64,000 nt of DNA from Amycolatopsis palatopharyngis (lineage in GTDB: Bacteria; Actinomycetota; Actinomycetes; Mycobacteriales; Pseudonocardiaceae), in assembly GCF_003385185.1 (NCBI RefSeq), contig NZ_PQHZ01000008.1, positions 124,001 to 188,000 on the forward strand. The letters run 5' to 3'. The notes under the pieces are model-generated. The model was not told where the DNA came from, did not search any database, and worked only from the letters and a program-made list of their open reading frames with translations. The position numbers and the translations under genes are program-made. Of the stretch, positions 34,858 to 43,935 are shown in pieces (positions within the stretch are counted from its first letter, which is position 1; each line of letters opens with the position of its first letter).

Positions 34858-36561
34858 TCAGTGGGCGAGCATGGCCAGGATGTCGCGGAACGGCTCGTTT
34901 CCTGTTTCCGGCGAGAGATCGAGTACCTGCGACCGGCTGTAGTAGTTCCCGAGGTCAAGGCCGACGCCCAGCCCGTAGATCCGCGCCGAGCCCGCCCGTT
35001 CCTGCTCACGCACCACCTCCGCGAGGTGGTTACCGAGGTAGTCGTCGTCATTGACCAGAGCGGTCGCACTGTCCATCGGGCTGCCGTCGGAGAACACGAG
35101 CAGGAAGCGGCGCTGCTCCGGCCGCCCGGCCATCCTGTGGCAAGCCCACCGGACCGCTTCCCCGTCCGCCCCCTCCCGGTACAGATCCGGTTTGAGCAGG
35201 GCCGCGATATCCGGCCGTGCACGCCGGTAGGTGGTGTCGGCATCCTTGATCACGAGATGGCAGACCTCGTTGAGCCGCCCAGGACGAGGTGGCCTGCCCG
35301 CGCGCCGCCAGGCCCGCATCGACCGGCCACCGTTCCACGCGCCGGTGGTGAAACCCAGGATCTCGGTGCTCACCCCGGCGAGTTCCAGAGCACGGGCCAG
35401 CACGTCGACGACCAACGCCATCTGTTCCGCATGGGCCTTCATCGACCCCGAACAATCGAGCAGCAGCGTCACCAGGCTCTGGGCGACCGGCTCGACCCGC
35501 TCCGCGCGAAAGAGCCTCCGCTCGGCAGGTGAGGTGATCAGCCGGGTGAGGTTGCGGCCGTCGAGATGGCCCTCCTCCAGATCCCCCTCCCAACCGGTGC
35601 GCGCGGGATCGGCCAGCAGGAACCCGAACTGACGGGCCAGTCGGGCCACGTTCACCCCACGGGCGGCGATCCTGGCATCCAGCCGCTCGCGGAACTCCCC
35701 GCGTTGCTGTCTGCGCACCAGTGCGGAGATTCGCCGCTGGGTGTCGTACTCCTTGGTGAACACGCGATAGCCGTGCTCGGCCTGTTCCGCCCCGCCGCGT
35801 GCGCGGGGAGCCGGGGCGCTCGCCTGGTCGTCGCCGTCGGCCGGGTCGAGAAACAACGCCCACTGGCGGGAGCGCCGGTCCGCTCCGGAATCTTCCTGCT
35901 CGGCACCTGCCGATTCCGACCCGCTCAGCAGACCGTCGATGACCCGCGCGAGAGCGAGGGCGTTCGCCGCGTACGCCCGCTGGTCGAGGCGATGACGGCG
36001 CAACCCCGCCAGTTCGTGCCCGAGCAACGGCGCCAGCGCGAACCTCGGCGCCTCGATGACGTCCTCGGCCACGGACGGCACCGGCTCCCCGGTGACGCGG
36101 GAGCGGCAGATCTGCGCCACCGAGTAGAGAAGGAGGCCGTGCGCGGTCTCGGTGAGTCCACTGTGGACGCAAGTGGTGGACCACCGCTCGTGCCGGTGCC
36201 GCAGGTTGTGCAGCAGCCCGGGCAGCCCGGCGGGAACCATCGACTCCACCCGGAACTGCTCGAGCATGTCGAACACCAGGCGTTGCACCGGCTCTGCCGG
36301 ACGATGATCGCGGTGCAAGGTGGTATCGGAGTGCAACAGCCGCAGTGCGGTGCCGTCAGCGGCGCCGCGGAACGAACCGAAGTCGTCCTCCGACTGCGAG
36401 GGCCGCAGGTGCGGAGCGTGTAGCTGCAGCGGAGCGTCCGCACGGTAGGGCCTGCCCGCACGCAGCTGGAACTCCGGCTCACCGGCGAGCGCGCGAACGG
36501 TTGCCGCGCACAGCTCCTCGACCCGGTGCTGCCGCCTGTCCCTGTCGCGCGACCCGGTCAC
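34858..36561 (-). CDS. VWA-domain protein, CobT-like partner of the adjacent AAA ATPase
   Basis: A 567-residue protein. The N-terminal 330 residues match the CobT-like helical region, with an acidic, low-complexity segment near 215-260. The C-terminal 200 residues form a von Willebrand A domain with a complete [17 protein letters not shown] (about residue 370), a Thr in [11 protein letters not shown] and [11 protein letters not shown] (about 480). With CobS, CobT forms the chelatase chaperone of aerobic cobalamin synthesis, but no cobN or other cobalamin gene is nearby. Its GTG start overlaps the ATPase stop (GTGA), and both follow an IclR regulator divergent from xsc. A role as activase in sulfonate catabolism is inferred from context. 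Confidence 0.8.
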   Translation of the reverse strand: MTGSRDRDRRQHRVEELCAATVRALAGEPEFQLRAGRPYRADAPLQLHAPHLRPSQSEDDFGSFRGAADGTALRLLHSDTTLHRDHRPAEPVQRLVFDMLEQFRVESMVPAGLPGLLHNLRHRHERWSTTCVHSGLTETAHGLLLYSVAQICRSRVTGEPVPSVAEDVIEAPRFALAPLLGHELAGLRRHRLDQRAYAANALALARVIDGLLSGSESAGAEQEDSGADRRSRQWALFLDPADGDDQASAPAPRARGGAEQAEHGYRVFTKEYDTQRRISALVRRQQRGEFRERLDARIAARGVNVARLARQFGFLLADPARTGWEGDLEEGHLDGRNLTRLITSPAERRLFRAERVEPVAQSLVTLLLDCSGSMKAHAEQMALVVDVLARALELAGVSTEILGFTTGAWNGGRSMRAWRRAGRPPRPGRLNEVCHLVIKDADTTYRRARPDIAALLKPDLYREGADGEAVRWACHRMAGRPEQRRFLLVFSDGSPMDSATALVNDDDYLGNHLAEVVREQERAGSARIYGLGVGLDLGNYYSRSQVLDLSPETGNEPFRDILAMLAH

Positions 36562-37526
36562 GCCGGTACGGCCTGCTGGTAGGACTCCGCCAGTTCACGG
36601 CCGAAGCAGCGCTGGAAGTACTCGGCCACCGTCTGCCGCTCGGCCTCGTCGCACTTGTTCAGGAAGGACAGTCTGAACGCGACCGAGACGTCACCGAAGA
36701 CCTCCATGTTCTCCGCCCAGGAAATGACCGTTCGCGGTGACATCAGGGTGGAGAGGTCGCCTGCGCGAAAGCCGTGCCGCGTGAGCTCCGCGACCCGAAC
36801 CATCGTGGCCACCAGCTCCCTGCCCTGCTCCCCCGCCAGCTCCGGCACACGGGACAGCACGATCGCGGTCTCCTCCTCGGGTGCGAGGTAGTTCAGCGAC
36901 GCGACGATGTTCCAGCGGTCGATCTGGGCGTGGTTGAGCCGTTGCGAGCCGTGGTAGAGACCGTTGAGATTGCCGAGGCCGACAGTGTTGGCGGTCGCGA
37001 AAAGCCGGAAGTACGGATGCGCGCGCAACACCCTGTGCTGATCGAGCAGCGTCAGTTTCCCGTCACGCTCCAGGATGCGCTGGATGACGAACATGACGTC
37101 CGGGCGACCCGCGTCGTACTCGTCGAAGATGAGTGCGACCGGGCGCTGCAGCGCCCACGGCAGGATGCCCTCCTGGAATTCGGTCACCTGCTGCCCGTCC
37201 CGCAGCACGACGGCGTCGCGGCCCATCAGGTCCAGCCTGCTGAGGTGCCCGTCGAGGTTGACCCGCACACACGGCCAGTTCAGCCGCGCGGCGACCTGCT
37301 CGATGTGGGTCGACTTGCCGGTGCCGTGCAGCCCCTGCACCAGCACCCTGCGGTTGCGGGTGAATCCGGCGAGCAACGCGAGCGTGACGTCGGGATTGAA
37401 CCGGTACGCCTCGTCGATCTCCGGCACGTGCTCGTCGCGTTCGGCGAACGCGGGCACCACGAGGTCGGAGTCGATACCGAACACCTCGCGCACCTTGACC
37501 TCGTGGCTGGGAAAGCTGCTGCTCAC
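36558..37526 (-). CDS. MoxR-type AAA ATPase, CobS-like
   Basis: A 322-residue AAA+ ATPase very like cobaltochelatase CobS. Walker A is [14 protein letters not shown] (about residues 65-78), followed by [20 protein letters not shown]; Walker B is [13 protein letters not shown] (about 131-143) and sensor 1 is [11 protein letters not shown] (about 176-186). MoxR-class ATPases work with VWA proteins to insert metals or remodel enzymes (CobST, NorQD, CbbQO). GTG 37526 overlaps the IclR stop and its own stop overlaps the VWA start, so all three are one operon. The substrate enzyme is not shown; Xsc, encoded divergently, is the obvious candidate. Confidence 0.85.
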   Translation of the reverse strand: MSSSFPSHEVKVREVFGIDSDLVVPAFAERDEHVPEIDEAYRFNPDVTLALLAGFTRNRRVLVQGLHGTGKSTHIEQVAARLNWPCVRVNLDGHLSRLDLMGRDAVVLRDGQQVTEFQEGILPWALQRPVALIFDEYDAGRPDVMFVIQRILERDGKLTLLDQHRVLRAHPYFRLFATANTVGLGNLNGLYHGSQRLNHAQIDRWNIVASLNYLAPEEETAIVLSRVPELAGEQGRELVATMVRVAELTRHGFRAGDLSTLMSPRTVISWAENMEVFGDVSVAFRLSFLNKCDEAERQTVAEYFQRCFGRELAESYQQAVPA

Positions 37527-38329
37527 GTGTCCGCTCCTTCCGTCTCGATCCGGCTGACCGCCTCCGCGGCGCGGCGCAACGCGGGCAACATCCGCGGCGC
37601 CTCCGCGGCGCTCAGCCGCATGGCAGGTGCCTGTACGGCGACGCAGAGATTGGATCTGGCCGCCCCGGTCGGCACCGGCACCGCAACGCAGACCAGCCCC
37701 GGCAGGAACTCCTCGTCGTCCACGGCGAACCCGTCGCGGCGTACCCGGAGGAGTTCCTCCTCGATCGCGTCCAGGTCGGTGACCGTGTTGGGCGTGTTAC
37801 GGGTCAGCGGGGCGTGGGCCAGCAGCTTGCGCCGCTGGGCCGGGCTCAGCTGCGAGAGGATCATCTTCCCGCTCGCGGAACAGTGTGCGGGCACCCGCGA
37901 TCCAGGACGCAGGTAGAAGCGCAGTGGCTCGGGGGTCTCCACCCGGTCGAGGTAGACCACCTCGTTGCCGGACAGCGCCGTGACGTTGCAACTCTCGCCG
38001 ATCTCCTCGACGAGATGGCGCAGCACCGCGTGTCGTGCGCCGTGCTGGGTGGCGTTGAGCAGCAGGTTCTCGGCCAGCCTGCGCAGCCGGGCACCCGTGC
38101 CGTAGTGCCTGCCGTCCCCCTGCCTGACCAGCAGGCCCGCGGCCTCGAGCTGCTGCAGCATGCGGTGCAGCGTCGGCTTGGGCATGCCGGTCTCCTCGAC
38201 CAGCCCCTGCAACGACACGAACTGGTCCTTGGCGGCGATCAACTCGAGCAACGCGAACAGCCGCATGGTCGGTGTGTCCCCGTTGCGCTCGCCCGCCTCC
38301 ATGAGGTGCGTCTGCTCCATAACACTCAC
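37523..38329 (-). CDS. IclR-family transcriptional regulator
   Basis: A 268-residue IclR protein: N-terminal winged helix ([44 protein letters not shown], residues 24-67) and C-terminal effector domain with [16 protein letters not shown] (about 146-161) and VAVPVPTGA. It is divergent from xsc with about 180 bp between, containing candidate binding sites, and is the first gene of an operon with the CobS-like and CobT-like genes. It likely senses an intermediate such as sulfoacetaldehyde or taurine and controls xsc plus its own operon (inference). Confidence 0.9.
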   Translation of the reverse strand: MSVMEQTHLMEAGERNGDTPTMRLFALLELIAAKDQFVSLQGLVEETGMPKPTLHRMLQQLEAAGLLVRQGDGRHYGTGARLRRLAENLLLNATQHGARHAVLRHLVEEIGESCNVTALSGNEVVYLDRVETPEPLRFYLRPGSRVPAHCSASGKMILSQLSPAQRRKLLAHAPLTRNTPNTVTDLDAIEEELLRVRRDGFAVDDEEFLPGLVCVAVPVPTGAARSNLCVAVQAPAMRLSAAEAPRMLPALRRAAEAVSRIETEGADT

Positions 38330-38339
38330 TGTAGATGTA

Positions 38340-38376
38340 TCCCGGAAAACAACACAAGCCGTACCGGTTTCCGGAA
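38340..38376. promoter_or_regulatory. Candidate IclR operator between the regulator and xsc
   Basis: TCCCGGAAAAC (38340-38350) and GGTTTCCGGAA (38366-38376) form an inverted repeat with a 15-base spacer. It lies immediately upstream of the -35 hexamer of the predicted xsc promoter and 10 bp from the IclR start, the usual position for an IclR-family activator/autorepressor site. Confidence 0.5.
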
Positions 38377-38382
38377 CTTTCG

Positions 38383-38412
38383 TTGACCAGGCCCTCCACG
38401 GAAGCCTATAGT
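38383..38412 (+). promoter_or_regulatory. Predicted sigma-70-type promoter of xsc
   Basis: TTGACC (38383-38388) and TATAGT (38407-38412) with an 18-base spacer, on the plus strand. Transcription would begin near 38419, leaving a leader of about 90 bases before the xsc ATG. Confidence 0.6.
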
Positions 38413-38508
38413 CCGAGGCAACGTCTCGATTTCAGGAACGTGACGTACAGATTTTTCCATTTTTGGCGTCGTCGCAGGGATCGCCGACTCTCGCAAGGAG
38501 GAACCAGG

Positions 38509-40326
38509 ATGAGTGAGCAGACCGAAGGGGCCGGGCGGGCCGAGCGGGCAGTGGTCACCGGGCCGCAGAAGATGACGCCCTCGGAAGCGTTCGTGGAGAC
38601 GATGGTGGCCAACGGGGTCACCGACATCTTCGGGATCATGGGTTCGGCGTTCATGGACGCCATGGACATCTTCGCGCCGGCAGGCATCCGGCTGGTACCC
38701 GTCGTACACGAGCAGGGCGCAGGACACATGGCGGACGGCTACGCGCGCGTGAGCGGCCGCCACGGTGTGGTGATCGGCCAGAACGGGCCCGGTATCAGCA
38801 ACTGCGTCACCGCGATCGCCGCCGCCTACTGGGCGCACAGCCCGGTCGTGATCGTGACGCCCGAGGCCGGGACGATGGGCACTGGACTCGGCGGCTTCCA
38901 GGAGGCCAACCAGCTGCCCATGTTCCAGGAGTTCACCAAGTACCAGGGACACGTGAACAACCCGAAGCGGATGGCGGAGTTCACCGGCCGCTGCTTCGAC
39001 AGGGCGCATTCGGAGATCGGGCCGACACAGCTCAACATCCCGCGCGACTTCTTCTACGGCGAGATCGAGGCCGAGATCCCCAGGCCGAACCGCCTGGACC
39101 GGGGCCCCGGCGGGGAGCGGAGCCTCAACGAGGCCGCGGAACTGCTGGCGCAGGCCGAGTTCCCGGTGATCATCTCCGGCGGCGGGGTCGTGATGGCCGA
39201 CGGCGTCGACGAATGCGTGGCCCTCGCCGAACGACTCGGTGCCCCGGTCGTCAACAGCTACCTGCACAACGACTCGTTTCCCGCCAGCCACCCGCAGTGG
39301 TGCGGGCCGCTGGGGTACCAGGGCTCGAAGGCCGCGATGAAGCTGATCTCGCAGGCCGACGTCGTGGTGGCGCTCGGGTCCCGCCTCGGCCCGTTCGGCA
39401 CGCTGCCGCAGCACGGAATGGACTACTGGCCGAAGAACGCCAAGATCATCCAGATCGACGCCGACCACAAGATGCTCGGGTTGGTCAAGAAGATCAGCGT
39501 CGGTATCTGTGGCGACGCCAAGGACGCGGCGGTGGCGCTGACCGAACGCCTCGCGAACAGGACACTGGCCTGCGATGCGACCCGGGAGTCGCGGGCGGCC
39601 ACGACTTCGGCCGAGAAGGAGGCGTGGGAGGCCGAACTCGACGAGTGGACCCACGAGAAGGACCCGTACAGCCTCGACGTGATCGCGGAGGCCGAGCAGG
39701 AGGACGGAAACTGGCTGCACCCCCGGCAGGTGCTGCGGGAGCTGGAGAAGGCCATGCCGGACGATGTGATGGTGTCCACCGACATCGGCAACATCAACTC
39801 GGTCGCCAACAGCTACCTGCGGTTCGAGAAGCCGCGCAGCTTCCTCGCCCCGATGAGCTTCGGCAACTGCGGGTACGCGTTGCCCACGATCATCGGCGCC
39901 AAGGCCGCGGCGCCCGACCGGCCCGCGGTGGCCTATGCGGGCGACGGGGCGTGGGGAATGAGCATGGGCGAGATCATGACCTCCGTGCGGCACGACATCC
40001 CGGTCACCGCGGTGGTGTTCCACAACCGCCAGTGGGGTGCGGAGAAGAAGAACCAGGTGGACTTCTACAACCGCCGCTTCGTGGCGGGCGAGCTCGAGAG
40101 CGAGAGCTTCGCGGGCATCGCGGCCGCGATGGGCGCCGAAGGCGTCGTGGTGGACAAGCTGGACCAGGTGGGCCCCGCCCTGGAGACCGCCATCGAGAAG
40201 CAGATGACGCAGGGCATCACGACCGTCATCGAGGTGATGTGCACCCGCGAGCTCGGCGACCCGTTCCGGCGGGACGCCCTGTCCAAGCCCGTTCGTCTCC
40301 TGGAGAAGTACGCCGACTACGTCTGA
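38509..40326 (+). CDS. xsc: Sulfoacetaldehyde acetyltransferase
   Basis: A 605-residue thiamine-diphosphate enzyme. It converts sulfoacetaldehyde and phosphate to acetyl phosphate and sulfite. N-terminal PYR domain: KMTPSEAFVETMVANGVTDIFGIMGSAFMDAMDIF with the catalytic Glu in VPVVHEQGAGHMADGYARVSG (about residue 68); C-terminal PP domain: YAGDGAWGMSMGEIM, then FHNRQWGAEKKNQVDFY (TDP-Mg binding). The GIMGSAFMDAMDIF and RQWGAEKKNQ segments are typical of Xsc rather than acetolactate synthase. ATG 38509 has AAGGAGGA nine bases upstream. It is alone between its own promoter and a strong hairpin at 40388. Confidence 0.95.
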   Translation: MSEQTEGAGRAERAVVTGPQKMTPSEAFVETMVANGVTDIFGIMGSAFMDAMDIFAPAGIRLVPVVHEQGAGHMADGYARVSGRHGVVIGQNGPGISNCVTAIAAAYWAHSPVVIVTPEAGTMGTGLGGFQEANQLPMFQEFTKYQGHVNNPKRMAEFTGRCFDRAHSEIGPTQLNIPRDFFYGEIEAEIPRPNRLDRGPGGERSLNEAAELLAQAEFPVIISGGGVVMADGVDECVALAERLGAPVVNSYLHNDSFPASHPQWCGPLGYQGSKAAMKLISQADVVVALGSRLGPFGTLPQHGMDYWPKNAKIIQIDADHKMLGLVKKISVGICGDAKDAAVALTERLANRTLACDATRESRAATTSAEKEAWEAELDEWTHEKDPYSLDVIAEAEQEDGNWLHPRQVLRELEKAMPDDVMVSTDIGNINSVANSYLRFEKPRSFLAPMSFGNCGYALPTIIGAKAAAPDRPAVAYAGDGAWGMSMGEIMTSVRHDIPVTAVVFHNRQWGAEKKNQVDFYNRRFVAGELESESFAGIAAAMGAEGVVVDKLDQVGPALETAIEKQMTQGITTVIEVMCTRELGDPFRRDALSKPVRLLEKYADYV

Positions 40327-40387
40327 CACGTCGGCTGCCCCGGCAGCGGTTCCGGGCCATTCCTTCCGATCGATCGTGAATAACAAA

Positions 40388-40430
40388 CAGAGGCTCCTGA
40401 CCAGGAATTCTTCCTGGTCAGGAGCCTCTG
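40388..40430. terminator. Perfect 20-bp hairpin terminator after xsc
   Basis: CAGAGGCTCCTGACCAGGAA (40388-40407), a 3-base loop TTC, and its exact complement (40411-40430). The 20-bp perfect stem lies 61 bp past the xsc stop. There is no T-run, as is common in actinomycetes. It isolates xsc from the permease. The rest of 40327-40650 holds only this hairpin and the operator-like element. Confidence 0.85.
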
Positions 40431-40464
40431 CGCGCTTCAAGGGCGGACAGTCACCACCGGTGGA

Positions 40465-40526
40465 CTGGTACCCAAAAATTCGTCGCGCACTGGATCTGTC
40501 AGGGGTCCTGCCGCACCCGCACAGTG
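40465..40526 (+). promoter_or_regulatory. Operator-like element copy 3, before the APC permease
   Basis: A 62-base stretch starting CTGGTACCCAAAAA, with CTGGATCTGT at base 26 and GGGTCCTG at base 39, ending GCACAGTG. It shares 48 of 62 positions, ungapped, with the element before tpa (29961-30022). It ends 124 bp before the permease ATG, so the permease is predicted to be coregulated with tpa. Confidence 0.7.
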
Positions 40527-40650
40527 GTGTCCACCACAACGGCGCCTGTGAGCAAGTTCAGCCCAGTACGGCCGATCGCCGGGCACGAAACCCGGCGGCG
40601 TCGCACCATGGAAGTGGACCAATGGTGGTCCCCGGAGAACGAGGCAGACG

Positions 40651-42213
40651 ATGGAAACAGTGACCGGCACCGGCGACGCAGCCGGGGCACCGAAACAGGG
40701 GGAGCAACGCGCAGAACTGTCCAAAACCCTGAAACCGAGCTGGGTTTGGGCGATCGCACTCGGGTCGGCCGTTGGCTGGGGAGCCTTCGTGCTGCCCACC
40801 GACTGGATAGCCACAGCGGGGCCTCTCGGAGCGATCCTGGGGTTCCTGATCGGTGGCCTGCTGATGATCCTGATCGCCGTCAGCTACGGCTTCCTGATCC
40901 GCACCTTCCCGGTGTCCGGCGGTGAGTTCGCCTATGCCCACGCCGGATTCGGCAGGCGGCACGCATTCCTCTGTGGCTGGTTCCTGACGCTGGGCTACAC
41001 CTGCATCGTGGCGCTCAACGCCTCCGCGCTCGCGCTGCTCAGCAGGTACGTACTGCCGCAGGTGGCCGAACGCGGACTGCTCTACGAGATCGCCGGCTGG
41101 AAGGTGTACCTCGGCGAGGTCCTCATCGCCAGTACCGCACTGATCGTCTTCGCGGTGCTCAACATCCGCGGCGCCACCGCGTCGGGGCGGCTGCAGTTCA
41201 TCTTCTGCCTGGTCATGCTGGCCGGTGTCGGGGCGATCCTGATCAGCGTGCTGATTCATCCCGGTGGTCAGCTGAGCAATGTTGCACCGCTGTTCCCGAC
41301 CGGCGTCCCGCCGTGGACGGCAGTGCTGGCGATCGTGGCGATCGCCCCCTGGGCCTATGTCGGCTTCGACAACGTGCCGCAGGCGGCCGAGGAGTTCGAC
41401 TTCGCCCCGCGGAAGGCGTTCCGGCTGATCGTGCTGGCGATCCTCGCGGCCGCCCTGCTGTACTCGGCGATGATCCTGGCGACCGCGTCGGCGACCCCGT
41501 GGCAGCGGCTGATCGCCGGAGAACCGTTGTGGGGCACGGGAGACGCCATGTCCGGGCTGTTCGGCGGCATCGGGATCATGTTGCTCGCGCTGTCGGTCTC
41601 CATGGGCATCTGCACGGGACTGAACGGTTTCTACGTCGCGGCGAGCCGGTTGCTGTTCGCGATGGGACGGGGCCGGATGATCCCCGCCGCCTTCGGCGTG
41701 CTGCACCCGCGCCGCAAGACCCCGTACCTGGGCATCGTGTTCGTCTGTGCGCTCTGCCTGGTCGCGCCCTGGTTCGGCAGGCAGGCCCTGTTGTGGGTCG
41801 TGGACATGTCCGCGATCGGCGTCACCATCGCCTACACCTACACCTGCCTCGTCGCGTTCAAGCAGTTCCGGTGGTCGGGTAGCGCGGCAAGGGTCGGCGA
41901 CGCCGAAGGTTGTGAGTCGTCCGGCAAGAAGGTGCTCAGCCTGCTCGGCGCGGTCACCGGCGCATCATTCCTCGGCCTGCTGCTCATACCGGTCTCACCC
42001 GCCGCGCTCGGCCCGGAGTCGTTGACCGCACTACTGGTGTGGGCGGCACTCGGCCTGATCTTCTACCTGGTGCGGCGCAAGGAGAACGCAGCATTGAGTG
42101 ATGCCGAACTCGACTACCTGATCCTGGGCAAGCGATCGCCCCTCCCAGCCGCACCGGCGGCGACGGAGCGCGACGCCCGGCACGCCGCCGCCGAACCGGT
42201 CGGCAGCGAATAG
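40651..42213 (+). CDS. APC family permease, candidate taurine/amino-acid uptake
   Basis: A 520-residue permease with 12 predicted membrane segments. The APC signature SWVWAIALGSAVGWGAFVLPTDWI (about residues 30-53) holds the substrate-binding helix 1 break (GSAVGWG), and GGEFAYAHAGFGRRHA follows helix 2. The last about 30 residues are an Ala/Pro-rich cytoplasmic tail. APC transporters bring in amino acids or amines. The shared upstream element with tpa and its place after xsc make taurine or a related amine the likely substrate (inference). Ends at a convergent bidirectional hairpin. Confidence 0.85.
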   Translation: METVTGTGDAAGAPKQGEQRAELSKTLKPSWVWAIALGSAVGWGAFVLPTDWIATAGPLGAILGFLIGGLLMILIAVSYGFLIRTFPVSGGEFAYAHAGFGRRHAFLCGWFLTLGYTCIVALNASALALLSRYVLPQVAERGLLYEIAGWKVYLGEVLIASTALIVFAVLNIRGATASGRLQFIFCLVMLAGVGAILISVLIHPGGQLSNVAPLFPTGVPPWTAVLAIVAIAPWAYVGFDNVPQAAEEFDFAPRKAFRLIVLAILAAALLYSAMILATASATPWQRLIAGEPLWGTGDAMSGLFGGIGIMLLALSVSMGICTGLNGFYVAASRLLFAMGRGRMIPAAFGVLHPRRKTPYLGIVFVCALCLVAPWFGRQALLWVVDMSAIGVTIAYTYTCLVAFKQFRWSGSAARVGDAEGCESSGKKVLSLLGAVTGASFLGLLLIPVSPAALGPESLTALLVWAALGLIFYLVRRKENAALSDAELDYLILGKRSPLPAAPAATERDARHAAAEPVGSE

Positions 42214-42220
42214 CGCTCCG

Positions 42221-42254
42221 CTCCGCGGTCCGGGTCGCACACCGGACCGCGGAG
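42221..42254. terminator. Bidirectional hairpin terminator
   Basis: CTCCGCGGTCCGG (42221-42233) and CCGGACCGCGGAG (42242-42254) make a perfect 13-bp stem with an 8-base loop, placed between the convergent permease and metallophosphoesterase stops. Confidence 0.82.
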
Positions 42255-42260
42255 TGCGTG

Positions 42261-42983
42261 CTATGCGGTGTCGGGTTCGAGGCAGTACACCGAGTACGCG
42301 GACTGGATGACCGGCTGCGCCACGTTACGCACCCGGACACCGCCCGGCGTCACGCCCTGTTCACAGCCGAAGTGCGCGTGCCCGTGCACCGCGAGGTCGG
42401 CACCTGCCTCATCGATGGCCTCCCCGAGCAGATACGAGCCGAGGAACGGATAGATCTCCGGCGGTTCGCCGCGCAGGGTCTCCGGAATCGGCGCATAGTG
42501 CGTCAGCGCGACCCGGACATCGGCGTCGAGTGCATCGAGCGCGGTGTGCAGCCTGCCGGAGATCTCGATGGTGTGTTCGACGAAGTCCTTCATCTCGCGC
42601 TCCCCGAAGGCGCTCGCGCACTTGCCCGCGAACCCGCCGCCAAAGCCCTTCACTCCGGCCACCCCCAGCTTGCGCCTGCCGGTGTCGAGTGTGAGTCCCT
42701 CGCCTTCGAGCACCCGAATGCCGTGCTCCTGCAACAGATCGGTCATTTTGCCCGCACTGTCGCTGTGGTGGTCGTGGTTACCGAGGACCGCGATGACCGG
42801 CACGTCGAGCCCGGCGAACTCGTCCGCCACCACCTCGGCCTCGTCCATGCTGCCGTGCCGGGTGAGATCGCCGGCGAGCAGCAGCACGTCGGCATGGTCG
42901 CCGACGTGCTCGAGGGCGGGCCGCAGGCGTCCGCGAGCGTCCTCGCCAAGGTGCACGTCTCCCACGGCGGCAATCCGGATCAC
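42261..42983 (-). CDS. Metallophosphoesterase
   Basis: A 240-residue calcineurin-like phosphoesterase with all five metal motifs: AVGDVHLG (7-14), LAGDLT, LGNHDHHSD (about 66-74), ALTHYAP (about 159) and VHGHAHFG (about 198). These bind a dimetal centre for hydrolysis of a phosphomonoester or diester; the substrate is unknown. GTG 42983 overlaps the BON gene stop (GTGA), so it is the last gene of a nucleotidyltransferase-BON-phosphoesterase operon. Confidence 0.92.
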   Translation of the reverse strand: MIRIAAVGDVHLGEDARGRLRPALEHVGDHADVLLLAGDLTRHGSMDEAEVVADEFAGLDVPVIAVLGNHDHHSDSAGKMTDLLQEHGIRVLEGEGLTLDTGRRKLGVAGVKGFGGGFAGKCASAFGEREMKDFVEHTIEISGRLHTALDALDADVRVALTHYAPIPETLRGEPPEIYPFLGSYLLGEAIDEAGADLAVHGHAHFGCEQGVTPGGVRVRNVAQPVIQSAYSVYCLEPDTA

Positions 42984-43267
42984 CGAAGCTCCTCCCTCCG
43001 GGTCGGTTCGCGCGCGTCCACGATCCGCACGTCGTTGTGTACGCGCATCCGCGGGGCGAGTTCCCCGAGCACGTGATCGAGCTCGCTCTTGCGCGCCTCG
43101 GTCGCGACCTCACCACTGAGGTGGATATGGCTGCCCCGGATGTTGACGCGAACACCGAGTTCGGCGGTTCGCTCGTCCTCGGCCAGCACCCTGCGCACGT
43201 GGGCCACCCAGTACTGCGGTGCTTCCTCAGCGGCGTCCACATCCCGCGGGTCATCGGCGGAGTTCAT
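42980..43267 (-). CDS. BON domain protein
   Basis: A 95-residue cytoplasmic protein. After an acidic N-terminus, residues 33-85 form one BON domain (VRVNIRGSHIHLSGEV, ELAPRMRVHNDVRIVDA), a fold that binds lipid or ligand. No signal peptide. ATG 43267 overlaps the upstream stop (ATGA) and its own stop overlaps the next start, so translation of all three genes is coupled. Confidence 0.8.
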   Translation of the reverse strand: MNSADDPRDVDAAEEAPQYWVAHVRRVLAEDERTAELGVRVNIRGSHIHLSGEVATEARKSELDHVLGELAPRMRVHNDVRIVDAREPTRREELR

Positions 43268-43860
43268 GCCGGTCCTCCCTTCCGTGTCCCGGATTCCGCT
43301 ACCCCGAGCTCCCGCACCAGGTTCAGAAAGGCGCGCGCGTACGGGGACTCCGCGGTCCGCTCCGCGACCTCTGCCCAGTCGACCTGCTCGCGCAGTTCCC
43401 TGGCGATCGGCAGCAGGGGCGTGAAGTCGCAGCGATGCGGTCCGAGTACCAAGACCTTGTCCACCAGCAGATCGGTGCCGGTGACGACCGGTGCCACCGC
43501 TGGGCCGATGCGCATCGTCTCGGCGCGATCGAGCAATTCGTCGTCGACCGGACGGCCGTTCGGGCTGAAGATCAGGTCGACCAGCAGCTCCCCGTCGTAG
43601 ACCTTGGTCAGCCAGTCCTCCGGCGGATCCATCGGCACCATGCCCGCCTCGACCAGCGCGGTCCGCGCCGCCGCGACGTCGCTCTCCCTGAGAAATACGT
43701 CCACATCGTGCTCCGAAGGCGGTCCACCCCGCGCGTACGCCGCGCATCCGCCGCCGATGGCGAAGCGGATGCCGTTGTGCCGCAGTGTGTTCACCACCCG
43801 GGTGATGGTGTGCAGAAGGTCCTCCTCCCGCACCCCACCCGTGCTGCTCAGGGTCGTCAC
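43264..43860 (-). CDS. Nucleotidyltransferase-fold protein
   Basis: A 198-residue protein of the MNT/AbiEii-like nucleotidyltransferase superfamily: IRFAIGGGCAAYARGGPPSEHDVDVFL (about residues 30-56) has the GG and the paired Asp residues that bind metal-NTP, with a third acidic residue in LLVDLIFSP. It could move a nucleotide to a small molecule or protein. GTG 43860 is the best start because the frame above it runs over a divergent gene; no ribosome-binding site is evident. First gene of the operon with BON and phosphoesterase. Confidence 0.78.
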   Translation of the reverse strand: MTTLSSTGGVREEDLLHTITRVVNTLRHNGIRFAIGGGCAAYARGGPPSEHDVDVFLRESDVAAARTALVEAGMVPMDPPEDWLTKVYDGELLVDLIFSPNGRPVDDELLDRAETMRIGPAVAPVVTGTDLLVDKVLVLGPHRCDFTPLLPIARELREQVDWAEVAERTAESPYARAFLNLVRELGVAESGTRKGGPA

Positions 43861-43935
43861 AGGGCAGCGGATACCCGAGTGCCGCCTGGACAAACTCGCT
43901 CGTGTACACACCGGGGCCCGGGGTAACCGAACGGC

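Noticed and set aside
34858..37526. Cobalamin biosynthesis genes (cobST)
   Set aside because: Motifs match CobS/CobT, but no cobN or other cobalamin gene is in the window and the operon includes an IclR regulator facing xsc. The pathway name is not supported here.
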